The notes: generated from the sequence alone by a model not told the origin. A stretch of DNA of 64,000 nucleotides from Modestobacter marinus (GCF_019799945.1 NZ_JABGCH010000016.1:53557-117556); one strand, 5' to 3'; positions 42,769 through 53,049 are shown, numbered from the stretch's first letter. Translations and numbers: made by a program.

Positions 42769-44724
42769 GTGGTGGACAGGGGCCTGCGCGCGCCGGCCTG
42801 GCTCGAGGAGCTGGTGCGGACCAGCCGGCCGCCGGTGCCGTGGCGCGACGTCATCCGGTTCGCCGTCGTCGTTCCCGCTCCGCTGGCGGTGTCCCTCGCG
42901 GTCGGCGGCCTGGACGGCGGGGCGCTCGGGGCCGGGGTCTTCGGCACGATGGGGTCGTTGGCCGCCACGCTCGCGCCGCAGTCCGGGCCGCTGCGGGTGC
43001 GGCTGCGCCGGGTCGCGGCCGCCTCCTTGCTCGGCGGGCTCGGGCTGGTGATCGGGCAGGCGATGACCGGCGGCGGGTGGGTGCCGGTGCTTCTGCTGGC
43101 CGCGGTCTCCGCCGTCTCGGCGCTGATCAGCTCGATCAGCGCGGCGTTCTCGCTCGGCGGCCTGCAGCTGCTCGTCTACACGGTCGTCTCCTCCGGCCTG
43201 CAGACGCCGCTGCCGGCCACCGCGGAGGTCGGCTGGTTCCTCGCCGGCGCGGCCTGGGCGGCCCTCGCCGTCCTGGTGCAGGCGCGCACCGAGCCGCTGG
43301 ACCCCGACCGGTCCTCGGTCGCGGCGGTGTTCACCCGCATCGCCGAGCTGATGGAGGCGATCGGGACCGACGACAGCGAGGAGGCGCGCCGGGCGCTGAC
43401 CCAGGCGCTCAACGACTCCTACGACCGGGTGATCCACGCGCGCAGCCGCTCGTCCGGGCGCAGCAAGGAGCTGGCCGAGCTGGCCGGCGTGCTCAACTCG
43501 GCGGCGCCGCTGGTGGAGGCCGCCGTCGCCAGCGCCCGCGCCGGCGTGACCGCCGACTCCCGCGACATCGGCGCGACCCACGCGCTGGCCACCGCGGTCA
43601 CCTCGCGGCAGCCGGTGCTCGGTGAGCGGCCGCCGCCGGTCGAGGAGGGCCCCAGCCAGCGCCGCGCGGTGCGGCACGGCATCCGGCTGGTCTGGAACGT
43701 GGTCGGCGACCCGGAGGAACGCGCCCAGGCCGCGGCCAGCAAGCCGGATGTCGACTGGCGGCTGGGCGCCCGGGACCTGCTGGACCGCACGATCGGCAAC
43801 GCGGACTCCCGGGCGTTCGTGGTCCGGTTGACGTCGTGCATGGTGATCGCCGAGATCGCCCGGCAGCTGCTGCCCATCGAACGGCCCTACTGGGTGCTGC
43901 TGACCGTCGCGATCGTGCTCAAGCCGGACTTCGGCTCGGTGTTCACCCGTGCGGTGCAGCGCGGGCTGGGCACGCTGCTCGGGGTGCTCATCGGGTCGGT
44001 GCTGCTCACCGTGCTCAGCCGCGACGCGTGGGTGCTGCTGCCGCTCGCGCTGGCCGCCGGCGCGCTGCCGTGGGCGCGCAGCGCCAACTTCGGGCTGTTC
44101 TCGGTCTTCCAGACGCCGCTGATCATCCTGCTGCTGGACCTGGCCACCCCCAGCGGCGCCGAGCTCGTCGGCGCGCGGCTGGTCGACACGCTCATCGGCT
44201 GCGGCATCGTCCTGGTCTTCGGCTACCTGCTGTGGCCGCAGACGTGGCGCGCACCCCTGGACGACGCGCTGCGTGACGCCGCACTCGCGCTGGACCGGTT
44301 CGTCGACGCCGCCTTCACCGGCAGTCCGGTCGAGCGGCGGCGGGCCCGCCGGGCGAACTACCGGGCGCTGACCGAGGTGCAGACCCAGCTGCAGCGGCGG
44401 CTGGCCGAGCCGCCGCCGATCAGCACCCGGGCGGCGGCGTGGTGGCCGGTGATCGTGCAGCTGGAGCGGGCGTCGGACGCCGTCACCGAGGCGGTGATCG
44501 AGATGCGTTCCGGGGCGCCCGCCCCGGAGCCGGCCCAAGTCACGGTGCTGCGCAGGGGCCTGCGGGAGCTGGAGGAGGACCTGCGGGAGCACCGGGTGCC
44601 GGACGACGCGGAGATCCACGCCGACGGGGTGCTGGCGCCCGTCGCCCGGGAGGTGGACGCCGCCCGCCGGCTGGTGCGGGAGACCACGCCCGGCCGGCAG
44701 AACGGCGTCCGAGGCGAGGACTAG
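42769..44724 (+). CDS. FUSC family membrane protein (aromatic acid exporter-like)
   Basis: A 651-residue protein with two clusters of helices (residues ~25-170 and ~355-500), each followed by a soluble helical segment, as in YccS/AaeB-type FUSC proteins. The second block begins YWVLLTVAIVLKPDFGSVFTRAVQRGLGTLLGVLIGS, the signature of the family. Likely an efflux protein for aromatic or other organic acids. GTG 42769 is the first in-frame start. Divergent from the ABC exporter. Confidence 0.87.
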   Translation: MVDRGLRAPAWLEELVRTSRPPVPWRDVIRFAVVVPAPLAVSLAVGGLDGGALGAGVFGTMGSLAATLAPQSGPLRVRLRRVAAASLLGGLGLVIGQAMTGGGWVPVLLLAAVSAVSALISSISAAFSLGGLQLLVYTVVSSGLQTPLPATAEVGWFLAGAAWAALAVLVQARTEPLDPDRSSVAAVFTRIAELMEAIGTDDSEEARRALTQALNDSYDRVIHARSRSSGRSKELAELAGVLNSAAPLVEAAVASARAGVTADSRDIGATHALATAVTSRQPVLGERPPPVEEGPSQRRAVRHGIRLVWNVVGDPEERAQAAASKPDVDWRLGARDLLDRTIGNADSRAFVVRLTSCMVIAEIARQLLPIERPYWVLLTVAIVLKPDFGSVFTRAVQRGLGTLLGVLIGSVLLTVLSRDAWVLLPLALAAGALPWARSANFGLFSVFQTPLIILLLDLATPSGAELVGARLVDTLIGCGIVLVFGYLLWPQTWRAPLDDALRDAALALDRFVDAAFTGSPVERRRARRANYRALTEVQTQLQRRLAEPPPISTRAAAWWPVIVQLERASDAVTEAVIEMRSGAPAPEPAQVTVLRRGLRELEEDLREHRVPDDAEIHADGVLAPVAREVDAARRLVRETTPGRQNGVRGED

Positions 44725-45003
44725 CGGCGGGGCGGAAGTCGAGCGGTCAGGCTGCGGGCGGGTGCTGGGCGGGTGCTGAGAGTGGTGGGGCCGGTGAGTC
44801 CGCGCAGCAGCCCGTAGCGCCCACAGGGCGACCGCTCGTAGCGTGATGACAGCGCCTGTGCGCCGACTGCTCCGGGCAATCGCGGGATGCCCGGACGGTC
44901 CTCCGAACCGGCGAGGTCGCACACTCCAGTCGCGCGCCGTAGGACCCAGCGGCAGCAGTGGCCGAACGGATGCGCGAAGTCATGAGGAGGCAGCCGCCCT
45001 GAG
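44725..45003. other. 279-bp intergenic region
   Basis: No gene supported. A change from very GC-rich to more mixed composition occurs inside it, ahead of the glycosidase-like gene. AGGAGG lies 13 bases before that gene's ATG. Confidence 0.5.
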
Positions 45004-46266
45004 ATGCGCAAGAGACATGTCGACGAGGACCATCGCGGGTCGGCACGCGCCTTCGTGCTGGTCCTGCTGACCGTGTCGATGCTCGTGCACCCCGGCGCCC
45101 AGCGACAGACGTCGGTGGGTCATGCAGACGCCCCTCCCTACTTCGGGACGTTGAACTCCCACAGTGCTCGGGCGCAGAGCAGCTTCACCACGGGCATACG
45201 GACGATCGAGTTCGTGATCAACTGGAGTCGGTACGAGCCGCAGGACGGGGTGTTCAGTCAGGACTACATCGCGAGCAAACAACGAGAACTGCGGACATGG
45301 CTCGACGCCGGCATGCGACCGACACTGAGCCTGTCCCTGCACTACACCCCGGAGTGGGTGTGCGGGCTCCCCGGCGCCACGTTCCGGGACCAGTTCGGCA
45401 CGACGACCTGCCAACCGCCGAACATGGTGTTCAGCGAGACGGTTCGAGCGAGGATCAAACGTGCCATCGAGCACGTCGCGACGGACTTCGGCGCGGAGAA
45501 CTTCTGGGCCGTCCGCGTGCAGAACGGCGCCATGCAGGGCGAGATCGGCTATCCGCCGGCGGACGGCAATCGCTTCTGGGCGTACGACGACAATGCATCC
45601 GGAGGCCCAGATCTGCCGAGGACGATCCCGCCCCGCCCCCACCCCGACTGGGTGCCGGGAGACGTCAGTACGACCCCGGCGCAAGTCCGCGAATGGTTCA
45701 ACTGGTACATGGCGGCCCTTGCCGACGCGCAGGACTTCCAGATCGCCGAGTACAGACGCCGGGGCTTCACCGGACCGTTCTGGCTCATCATGCCCGGCTC
45801 ATGCTGTCATGTGAACGAGGTGGAACGGTATCTGGATGGCCATCTCGGGGACGCCAACCAGTTCATCGGGCAGGGGTCGGCTCGCTGGTACATGGTGCGA
45901 GCACTCAAGGAGAAGGCCAACGTCGGGGTGTACACCAGTTCGCTGGCCGAAGCAGGCGGCGCACAGGACTCGTGTCAACCGGGAGATGCGTCCTTGTCCG
46001 AACGCGATCCGGTGGTCGACGGATTCGGCGCAGGCCGCTGGATCGGCTTCATCGCCCAGAAGTTCGGCCTGCTCGCCGCCGGAGAGAACCCCGGCCCTGC
46101 CCAGTCCAACGGCTACGGATACGGCACGGGCATGATGGAGGCGGCGGCTCGTATCGCACATTCGTGCGGCTATGCGGCGATGTACTGGGCTCATGAGGAC
46201 GACCTCTACTCCGGAGGGCTCCTCTCGCACTACGAGAGCGTGATCGACCACTACGACGGGGGCTAG
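45004..46266 (+). CDS. Secreted glycoside-hydrolase-like TIM-barrel protein
   Basis: A 420-residue protein with an N-terminal signal or anchor (RAFVLVLLTVSMLVHPGA) and no further helices. The text TGIRTIEFVINWSRYEPQDGVFSQDYIASKQRELRTWLDAGMRPTLSLS resembles the start of (beta/alpha)8 glycosidases of the GH42/GH5/GH39 type, and FWAVRVQNGAMQGEIGYP may hold a catalytic Glu. I cannot name the family. Base composition is visibly lower in GC than neighbours, and rare codons such as ACA, CGA and CAA are frequent, suggesting transfer. Possibly acts on an exopolysaccharide. Confidence 0.62.
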   Translation: MRKRHVDEDHRGSARAFVLVLLTVSMLVHPGAQRQTSVGHADAPPYFGTLNSHSARAQSSFTTGIRTIEFVINWSRYEPQDGVFSQDYIASKQRELRTWLDAGMRPTLSLSLHYTPEWVCGLPGATFRDQFGTTTCQPPNMVFSETVRARIKRAIEHVATDFGAENFWAVRVQNGAMQGEIGYPPADGNRFWAYDDNASGGPDLPRTIPPRPHPDWVPGDVSTTPAQVREWFNWYMAALADAQDFQIAEYRRRGFTGPFWLIMPGSCCHVNEVERYLDGHLGDANQFIGQGSARWYMVRALKEKANVGVYTSSLAEAGGAQDSCQPGDASLSERDPVVDGFGAGRWIGFIAQKFGLLAAGENPGPAQSNGYGYGTGMMEAAARIAHSCGYAAMYWAHEDDLYSGGLLSHYESVIDHYDGG

Positions 46267-46377
46267 AGCCGGTTTCTCGCCCTGGCCGACTCGCGTCTGC
46301 GAGCCCGACATGTGGTCCGGGTCAGCCGATGCTCGACGACTCCTTCCGAGGCCGGTCCTCGGGTCGGGGCGGAACGG

Positions 46378-46449
46378 TGGGCGCGGCAGGGATCGAACCT
46401 GCGACCGCTCGCTTGTAAGGCGAGAGCTCTCCCGCTGAGCTACGCGCCC
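46378..46449 (-). tRNA. tRNA-Val (TAC)
   Basis: 72-nt cloverleaf on the minus strand: acceptor GGGCGCG with CGCGCCC, D-arm GCTCAGCGGGAGAGC, anticodon loop CTTACAA giving anticodon TAC, T-arm GCAGGTTCGATCCCTGC. The 3' CCA is not fully encoded. Confidence 0.95.
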
Positions 46450-46492
46450 GTGCGGCCGAGGGTAAGGGGTCGCCCCCAGCCGCGCGGTGAGG

Positions 46493-46957
46493 TCAGGCGG
46501 CAGCCAGCTGCCCGACCGCGTCCTTCCAGCCCGACTGCTCGCGGGCGTCGCCGGCCTGGTTGACCTCGGCGAACGCGATCCGGCCATCGGCGTCGACCAG
46601 GAACGTGCCGCGCAGCGCCATGCCCGCCTTCTCGTTGAAGACGCCGTACGCCTGCGCGGTCGCCCCGTGCGGCCAGAAGTCCGACAGCAGCGGGAAGGTC
46701 AGCCCCTCCTGCTCCCGGAAGGCCTTGAGGCTGAACGCCGGGTCGGTGGAGATCGCCACGACCTGCACGCCGGCGTCGGTGTACGTGCTCAGCTCGTCGC
46801 GCAGCTGGCACAGCTCACCGGTGCACTTGCCGGAGAAGGCGAACGGGTAGAAGACCACCAGCACGGGCGCCCCCCGCAGTTCCGCGAGGGAGACGACCTG
46901 CTTGTCCTGGTCGGGGAGGCTGAACTCGGGCGCGACGTCGCCGACGGAGAGGCTCAT
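46493..46957 (-). CDS. ahpE: Peroxiredoxin, AhpE type
   Basis: A 154-residue thiol peroxidase that reduces peroxides and peroxynitrite. The peroxidatic Cys is Cys45 in YPFAFSGKCTGELC, at the same position as in M. tuberculosis AhpE; the helix holds a second Cys at 50. Arg in ALRGTFLVD completes the active site. Reduction probably uses mycothiol/mycoredoxin. Located next to DUF3052 and aceE, as in mycobacteria. Confidence 0.93.
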   Translation of the reverse strand: MSLSVGDVAPEFSLPDQDKQVVSLAELRGAPVLVVFYPFAFSGKCTGELCQLRDELSTYTDAGVQVVAISTDPAFSLKAFREQEGLTFPLLSDFWPHGATAQAYGVFNEKAGMALRGTFLVDADGRIAFAEVNQAGDAREQSGWKDAVGQLAAA

Positions 46958-46972
46958 GCGTCCGATCGTGCC

Positions 46973-47395
46973 TCAGCGACGGGAGCGGGCGGCCCTCGGG
47001 GTGACCAGCCGGATGCCCGACCAGTCCTTGGCCGCGGAGATGCTCGAGGTCTGCGACAGCCCCGCGGTGGGGGCCACCTCGGTGACGTCACCGGGCGAGA
47101 CGTGCCCGGGACGGCCGGACTTGGGCACCAGCAGCCACACGACGCCTTCCTCGGCGAGTGAGGCGATGGCATCGGTCAGGGCGTCGAAGAGGTCTCCGTC
47201 GTCCTCCCGCCACCACAGCAGGACGACGTCGGCGACCTCGTCGGACTCCTCGTCGACCATCTCACCGCCGGACAGCTCGACGATCGAGTCGCGCAGGTCC
47301 TCGTCGGCGTCCTCGTCCCAGCCGAGCTCCTGCACGACCATGCCCGGCTTGATCCCCAGCCGGGCAGCCATGCTGGTGCCCGAGTCGACGCTCAT
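46973..47395 (-). CDS. DUF3052 family protein
   Basis: A 140-residue actinobacterial protein (Rv2239c-like). It begins MAARLGIKPGMVVQELGWDEDADEDLRD after an eight-residue lead, has VADVVLLWWREDDGDLFD in the middle and LLVPKSGRPGHVSPGDVTEVAPTAGLSQT near the end, all usual for the family. Function unknown. It is divergent from aceE with a 277-bp promoter region and 15 bp upstream of ahpE on the same strand, so likely co-transcribed. Confidence 0.9.
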   Translation of the reverse strand: MSVDSGTSMAARLGIKPGMVVQELGWDEDADEDLRDSIVELSGGEMVDEESDEVADVVLLWWREDDGDLFDALTDAIASLAEEGVVWLLVPKSGRPGHVSPGDVTEVAPTAGLSQTSSISAAKDWSGIRLVTPRAARSRR

Positions 47396-47672
47396 CCCTG
47401 CTGTTCCTCCGTGTGCTCGAATGCCCGGGTGGTGCGGTCCGCCCCCGGGACGCCCCCGGGAACAGCACATCTGTACGGATCGCGCCCCGTCCGCAGCCGC
47501 AGTGCCTGCTCGGACCGGCCGGGACGGGGCCACCGTTCCAGCGGAGCGTAGGCCATGGAGCACCTGGCGCAAGCTCCTCGGAACGGGCGACACCCACGTC
47601 TGTGCAGGGTTGAGAGGGTAGAGATACGCCCGCCGGGTGACGGGGAGATGCCGGACAGGAGAACATGGAGTC

Positions 47673-50480
47673 ATGAGCGCACCGCAGCACGCGGACGGCG
47701 ACCCCGCCCGCACGACCGGCAACCCTCGAGCGGTCATCACCGACGGGTTGCCCAGCCAACTCCCTGACACCGACCCCGACGAGACCCAGGAGTGGCTGGA
47801 CTCGCTCGACGCGGTCGTCGGCCACGCCGGTCGAGGCCGCGCGCGGTACCTGATGCTCCGGATGCTCGAGCGCAGCCGCGAGCAGCAGGTCGGCGTGCCG
47901 GCGTTGCGGAGCACGGACTACATCAACACGATCCCGCCGGAGCGGGAGCCGTGGTTCCCCGGTGACGAGGACGTCGAGCGACGGATCCGCGCCTACACCC
48001 GGTGGAACGCCGCGATCATGGTCCACCGGGCGCAGCGCCCGGGGATCGGCGTCGGCGGCCACATCTCCTCCTACGCGTCCTCCGCGACGCTGTACGAGGT
48101 CGGCTTCAACCACTTCTTCCGCGGCAAGGACCATCCCGGCGGCGGCGACCAGCTCTACTTCCAGGGCCACGCCTCACCCGGCATCTACGCCCGCGCCTAC
48201 CTCGAGGGCCGGCTCGACGAGCACCAGCTCGACGGGTTCCGCCAGGAGGTCAGCCACCCCGGGGGCGGGCTGTCGTCCTACCCGCACCCGCGGCTGATGC
48301 CGGAGTTCTGGGAGTTCCCCACCGTCTCCATGGGCCTGGGCCCGATGAACGCGATCTACCAGGCGCGGTTCAACCGCTACCTGCAGCACCGCGGCATCGC
48401 CGACACCTCCGACCAGCACGTGTGGGCGTTCCTCGGTGACGGCGAGACCGACGAGCCCGAGTCGCTCGGCCCGATCGGCCTGGCCGCGCGGGAGGAGCTG
48501 GACAACCTCACCTTCGTCATCAACTGCAACCTGCAGCGGCTCGACGGCCCGGTGCGCGGCAACGGGAAGATCATCCAGGAGCTGGAGTCGTTCTTCCGCG
48601 GCGCCGGCTGGAACGTCATCAAGGTGATCTGGGGCCGTGGCTGGGACAAGCTGCTGGCCGCCGACCGGGACGGCGCCCTGGTCAACCTGATGAACCAGAC
48701 GCCGGACGGTGACTACCAGACCTACAAGGCCGAGGACGGCGCGTTCGTCCGCGAGCACTTCTTCGGCCGCGACCCGCGCACCCGCAAGCTCGTCGAGGGG
48801 ATGAGCGACAAGGAGGTCTGGGAGCTCGCCCGCGGCGGGCACGACTACCGCAAGGTGTACGCCGCCTACAAGGCAGCGGTGGAGCACAGGGGCCAGCCCA
48901 CGGTCATCCTCGCGAAGACCATCAAGGGCTACACGCTGGGCAGCCACTTCGAGGGGCGCAACTCCACGCACCAGATGAAGAAGCTGACCGCCGAGGACCT
49001 GGTGGGCTTCCGCGACCGGCTGCAGATCCCGATCCCCGACGAGCAGCTGGACAAGACGCTGCCGCCATACTACAAGCCGGCCGACGACTCCGACGAGATG
49101 CAGTACATGCTCGACCGGCGCCGTCAGCTCGGCGGCTCGGTACCGCAGCGCCGGGTGACGGCCAAGCCGCTCAAGGCCCCCGACGACAAGGCCTTCGACG
49201 TCCTCAAGCGCGGCTCCGGCAAGCAGGAGGTGGCGACGACGATGGCGTTCGTCCGCCTCTACAAGGAGCTGTCCAAGGACAAGGAGCTCGGCCCGCGCTT
49301 CGTGCCGGTCATCCCTGACGAGGCCCGCACCTTCGGGATGGACTCGCTCTTCCCGAGCCAGAAGATCTACAACCCGCACGGCCAGAACTACACGTCGGTC
49401 GACCGCGAGCTGATGCTGGCCTACAAGGAGTCCGCGCAGGGGCAGATCCTGCACGAGGGGATCAACGAGGCCGGCTCCTCGGCGTCGTTCATCGCGGCGG
49501 GCACCTCGTACGCCACGCACGGCGAGCCGATGATCCCGATCTACATCTTCTACTCGATGTTCGGGTTCCAGCGGACCGGCGACTCGTTCTGGGCGGCCGC
49601 CGACCAGATGACCCGGGGCTTCCTGCTCGGGGCCACGGCCGGCCGGACGACGCTGAACGGCGAGGGCCTGCAGCACGAGGACGGCCACTCCCTGCTGCTG
49701 GCCTACACCAACCCCGGCGTGGTGACCTACGACCCCGCGTTCTCCTACGAGGTCGCGCACATCACCCAGGACGCCCTGCGGCGGATGTACGGCGAGGACC
49801 CGGGTGCGCCACTCGGCGGGCACCGGAGCTCCGACGTCTTCTACTACCTGACCGTCTACAACGAGCCCTACGTGCAGCCGGCAGAGCCCGAGGGACTGGA
49901 CGTGCGCGGCCTGCTGGCCGGCATGTACCGGTTCGCGGAGGGCCCGCAGGTCGCCGACGGCACCAAGGCGCAGATCCTGGCGTCCGGTGTCGCGGTGCCG
50001 TGGGCGCTGCGGGCGCAGGAGCTGCTGGCCAACGACTGGGGCGTCTCGGCCGACGTGTGGTCGGTGACCTCCTGGACGGAGCTGCGACGCGAGGCGGTCG
50101 AGGCGGAGGAGTGGAACCTCCTCCACCCGGCCGAGGAGCCGAAGGTGCCGTACGTGACCCAGCAGCTGGCCGACACGCCGGGCCCGATCGTCGCGGTGTC
50201 GGACTGGATGAAGGCCGTCCCCGACCTCATCGCGCCGTTCGTGCCGGGTGGGCTCGCCACGCTCGGCACCGACGGGTTCGGGCTCTCCGACACCCGCCCG
50301 GCGCTGCGCCGGCACTTCCAGGTCGACGCCGAGTCGGTCGTCGTCCGCACGCTGGGCGCCCTGGCCCAGCGTGGCGAGGTGCAGCGCGACGTCGTCCGGC
50401 AGGCGGTCGAGAAGTACCAGATCGGCGACGAGCAGAAGGCGCCGAAGGAGGAGCGGACGGACGACCACCCGGCCACCTGA
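47673..50480 (+). CDS. aceE: Pyruvate dehydrogenase E1 component, homodimeric type
   Basis: A 935-residue thiamine-diphosphate enzyme that decarboxylates pyruvate and passes the acetyl group to lipoate in the PDH complex. Seen motifs: [38 protein letters not shown], the ThDP site [12 protein letters not shown] followed ~30 residues later by [18 protein letters not shown], and [21 protein letters not shown]. The C-terminal half carries [18 protein letters not shown] and [14 protein letters not shown]. Length fits AceE of actinobacteria. ATG 47673 is used. A terminator follows. Confidence 0.97.
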   Translation: MSAPQHADGDPARTTGNPRAVITDGLPSQLPDTDPDETQEWLDSLDAVVGHAGRGRARYLMLRMLERSREQQVGVPALRSTDYINTIPPEREPWFPGDEDVERRIRAYTRWNAAIMVHRAQRPGIGVGGHISSYASSATLYEVGFNHFFRGKDHPGGGDQLYFQGHASPGIYARAYLEGRLDEHQLDGFRQEVSHPGGGLSSYPHPRLMPEFWEFPTVSMGLGPMNAIYQARFNRYLQHRGIADTSDQHVWAFLGDGETDEPESLGPIGLAAREELDNLTFVINCNLQRLDGPVRGNGKIIQELESFFRGAGWNVIKVIWGRGWDKLLAADRDGALVNLMNQTPDGDYQTYKAEDGAFVREHFFGRDPRTRKLVEGMSDKEVWELARGGHDYRKVYAAYKAAVEHRGQPTVILAKTIKGYTLGSHFEGRNSTHQMKKLTAEDLVGFRDRLQIPIPDEQLDKTLPPYYKPADDSDEMQYMLDRRRQLGGSVPQRRVTAKPLKAPDDKAFDVLKRGSGKQEVATTMAFVRLYKELSKDKELGPRFVPVIPDEARTFGMDSLFPSQKIYNPHGQNYTSVDRELMLAYKESAQGQILHEGINEAGSSASFIAAGTSYATHGEPMIPIYIFYSMFGFQRTGDSFWAAADQMTRGFLLGATAGRTTLNGEGLQHEDGHSLLLAYTNPGVVTYDPAFSYEVAHITQDALRRMYGEDPGAPLGGHRSSDVFYYLTVYNEPYVQPAEPEGLDVRGLLAGMYRFAEGPQVADGTKAQILASGVAVPWALRAQELLANDWGVSADVWSVTSWTELRREAVEAEEWNLLHPAEEPKVPYVTQQLADTPGPIVAVSDWMKAVPDLIAPFVPGGLATLGTDGFGLSDTRPALRRHFQVDAESVVVRTLGALAQRGEVQRDVVRQAVEKYQIGDEQKAPKEERTDDHPAT

Positions 50481-50495
50481 CCGGGAACGACAGCA

Positions 50496-50533
50496 GAACG
50501 GCCCGTCTCCCCCCACGGGAAGGCGGGCCGTTC
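50496..50533. terminator. Bidirectional terminator after aceE
   Basis: Inverted repeat GAACGGCCCGTC (50496-50507) with GGCGGGCCGTTC (50522-50533), one G-T-type mismatch, loop of 14. Between aceE and the convergent M20 gene, reaching into the latter's stop. Confidence 0.8.
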
Positions 50534-51746
50534 AGCGGGCGAGGGCGTTCAGCGCCATCTGCGCGTACATCGCCACGCCGACCGGGAGCGCGTCCTCGTC
50601 GAACACCACGTGGTTGGAGTGGTTGCCCGGCGCGGTGCCCGGCTCGAGCTGCGGCGGGCAGGCGCCCAGGAAGGCCATCGCCCCGGGCACCTCCTCGAGC
50701 ACGTAGGAGAAGTCCTCGGCGCCCATCAGGGGCTCGGCCATGTGCGCGCTGGCCTGCTCGCCGAGCAGCGCCGCGGCGGTGGCCCGGACCTGCGCCGCGA
50801 CCGCGGCGTCGTTGACCGTCACCGGGTAGCCCGGCACCCGGGAGAACTCGACGGTGAGCTCGTGCGCGGCGGCGACGTGGGTGGCGACCCGCTCGACGGA
50901 GTCCATGGTGTCGGCCCGCTGCCGCGCCGACAGGGTCCGGATGGTGCCCTCCAGGTAGGCGGTCTCGGGGATGATGTTGTTCGTCGTCCCCGCGGTGATC
51001 TGCCCGACGGTCACCACCGCCGGGTCGAAGACGCCGACCCGGCGGGTCACCATCGACTGCAGCGCGAGCACGACCTCGGCGGCAACCGGTACCGGGTCGG
51101 CGGCCAGGTGCGGGGTGGAGGCGTGCCCGCCCCGGCCGCGCAGCGTGACCTTGAAGATGTCGCCCGCGGCCATCATCGGGCCGGGGCGCAGGTTGATCGT
51201 GCCGGTCGGGAACATCGTGGTGATGTGCAAAGCGAAAGCGCCGCTCACCGGAGCGCCCGGGACGACGTCGAGCAGGCCCTCCTCGAGCATGAACCGGGCG
51301 CCGTGGTGGCCCTCCTCCCCCGGCTGCACCATGAGGACGACCTGGCCGGCGAGCTGGTCACGACGCTCGGCCAGCAGCCGGGCCGCCCCCACCAGCATCG
51401 CCACGTGGGTGTCGTGCCCGCAGGCGTGCATCGCACCGGGCACCTCGGAGGCGAACGGCAGGCCGGTGTCCTCCTGCAGCGGCAGCGCGTCCATGTCGGC
51501 ACGCAGCAGGTAGGTCGGGCCCGGCCGCGCCCCGCGCAGCACGGCGACCACGGAGGTGGTGCTGCTACCGGTGGTCACCTCGAGCGGGAGGTCGGCGAGC
51601 GCCTCCAGCACGGCGGCCTGGGTCTGGGGCAGCTGCAGGCCGATCTCCGGACGGCGGTGCAGCCGGCGGCGCAGCGCCACGGTGCGGTCGGCGTCGGCCC
51701 GGGCAGCGGCGAGGAGGGTGGTGTCAAGGGATGCGTCGGCGGACAT
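50532..51746 (-). CDS. M20 family amidohydrolase
   Basis: A 404-residue zinc hydrolase of the hippurate/IAA-amino-acid hydrolase group. Motifs: RRRLHRRPEIGLQ, LLRADMDALPLQE, PGAMHACGHDTHVAMLVGAA (Cys-Gly-His-Asp), VQPGEEGHHGARFML (Glu-Glu), GRGGHASTPHLAADP of the dimerisation domain and PLMGAEDFSYVLEEVPG at the end. It would free an acyl or aromatic acid from an amino acid. ATG 51746 is the conserved start region. Confidence 0.92.
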   Translation of the reverse strand: MSADASLDTTLLAAARADADRTVALRRRLHRRPEIGLQLPQTQAAVLEALADLPLEVTTGSSTTSVVAVLRGARPGPTYLLRADMDALPLQEDTGLPFASEVPGAMHACGHDTHVAMLVGAARLLAERRDQLAGQVVLMVQPGEEGHHGARFMLEEGLLDVVPGAPVSGAFALHITTMFPTGTINLRPGPMMAAGDIFKVTLRGRGGHASTPHLAADPVPVAAEVVLALQSMVTRRVGVFDPAVVTVGQITAGTTNNIIPETAYLEGTIRTLSARQRADTMDSVERVATHVAAAHELTVEFSRVPGYPVTVNDAAVAAQVRATAAALLGEQASAHMAEPLMGAEDFSYVLEEVPGAMAFLGACPPQLEPGTAPGNHSNHVVFDEDALPVGVAMYAQMALNALAR

Positions 51747-51785
51747 GCCGCCCAGTCTGTAGCAGGACTCAGGACCGCCGGTCAC

Positions 51786-52316
51786 TCACCAGGCCCAGTC
51801 GGGGCGGGCGGTGTCCAGCTCCCACACGCACACGGTCGCCGGGCCGGCGACGGGGCCGTCCCCCAGCTCCGCGGTGACCTGCCCGTTCCGCGCGACGACC
51901 CGGAGCCCGGCCGGGACGTCCGGTCCGGCCGTCCCGACCCACAGCCGGGCGTCGGGACGGCCGAGGTCGACCCAGCCGGCGGGCCGGACGACGACGTCGT
52001 GCGCCGGCTCCTCCCCCGGCCGGGACGCCCGCAGGTACGCCTGGACGACGTGCGCGCCCCCGGCCCCGGCGACCTCGTCGTGCTCCAGTCCGCGTCCCGC
52101 CCGCAGCACCGCCACGTCGCCGGGCGCCAGCACCGGCTCGGCTCCCCAGGCGTGCCGCAGCGACCCGGCCAGCAGCACCGCGACCACGTCGACGTCGGCG
52201 TGCGCGTGCCGCCCGTACCCCGCGCCGGGCCCCAGCCGGTCGTCGGCCAGCCGCAGCAGCGGCCCGAGCGACCCGTCATCAGGCGCGAGCAGCACCCGCG
52301 AGTCCAACCCGCTCAC
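51786..52316 (-). CDS. Pirin-like cupin protein
   Basis: A 176-residue cupin. The first barrel reads YGRHAHADVDVVAVLLAGSLRHA...VLAPGDVAVLRAGRGLEHDE, corresponding to the pirin motif HPHxxxExVTYxLxGxxxHxDS. His and Asp replace the usual His-Glu set, so metal binding may differ. The second barrel is short. GTG 52316 overlaps the PAP2 stop as GTGA. Function unknown. Confidence 0.72.
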   Translation of the reverse strand: MSGLDSRVLLAPDDGSLGPLLRLADDRLGPGAGYGRHAHADVDVVAVLLAGSLRHAWGAEPVLAPGDVAVLRAGRGLEHDEVAGAGGAHVVQAYLRASRPGEEPAHDVVVRPAGWVDLGRPDARLWVGTAGPDVPAGLRVVARNGQVTAELGDGPVAGPATVCVWELDTARPDWAW

Positions 52317-53005
52317 GGAGCCACCTCCTCACGGGCCGGCAGGGCCGCGCGGCCACCGGGTAGCCCGCCGAGGGCCAGCACGACCAGCAGCGACCACCCC
52401 AGACCCAGGGCCCAGCCGCCCACGACGTCCGACGGGTAGTGCACCCCCAGCAGCACCCGGGTCAGCCCGACGACGAGCACCAGCGTCCCGCCCGCGGCGA
52501 CGCAGGCTCGCCGGGCCGCGCCGGTGAGCCGCGGCCAGGCCAGCACCAGGACGATGGTGACCAGGGCGGCCACCCCCGAGGAGTGCCCGCTGGGGAAGCT
52601 CAGCGTCTCGTACCGCGCCCCGCCCTCGGCGAACTGCGGGCGCAGCCGGCCGGTCAGCTCCTTGAGCGCCACGGTGATCGGGGCGACCAGCGCCCCGGCG
52701 ACGAGGACCCAGGCCGCCGTCCCCCACGCCCGGCGCAGCGCGAGCCAGACCAGCACCGGGACGAGGACTGCAGCGCGGAACGCCGACATTCCCGGCGCGG
52801 TGAGCACCTGCAGCACCGTCGCGACGAGCCGGGACCGGTCGTCGCCGGCGTAGAGCGCGGCGCTGAGCGACCGGTCGGCGCTCAGCACCGGGGCCACCCC
52901 CGCGGTCACCGCCGCACCCAGCAGTGCCACCAGCGCCAGGGCCGCCAGCGCCGCGACGAGCAGCGGGCGGACCGCGGCCGGGCGGCCCGTTCGGGTGGTG
53001 CGCAC
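52313..53005 (-). CDS. PAP2 family membrane phosphatase
   Basis: A 230-residue six-helix lipid or undecaprenyl phosphate phosphatase. All three catalytic motifs are present: KELTGRLRP, SFPSGHSSG and TRVLLGVHYPSDVVGG, with the nucleophilic His in the third. Active site faces outward. Divergent from fasR with a 44-bp gap; overlaps the pirin-like gene. Confidence 0.9.
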   Translation of the reverse strand: MRTTRTGRPAAVRPLLVAALAALALVALLGAAVTAGVAPVLSADRSLSAALYAGDDRSRLVATVLQVLTAPGMSAFRAAVLVPVLVWLALRRAWGTAAWVLVAGALVAPITVALKELTGRLRPQFAEGGARYETLSFPSGHSSGVAALVTIVLVLAWPRLTGAARRACVAAGGTLVLVVGLTRVLLGVHYPSDVVGGWALGLGWSLLVVLALGGLPGGRAALPAREEVAP

Positions 53006-53049
53006 CCGTCCACCATCCCCGACGCCCGGCCCCGTGACACGCTGAGCAG

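Noticed and set aside
44725-45003. Possible riboswitch before the glycosidase-like gene
   Set aside because: No recognisable aptamer core; only a plain Shine-Dalgarno region is seen.
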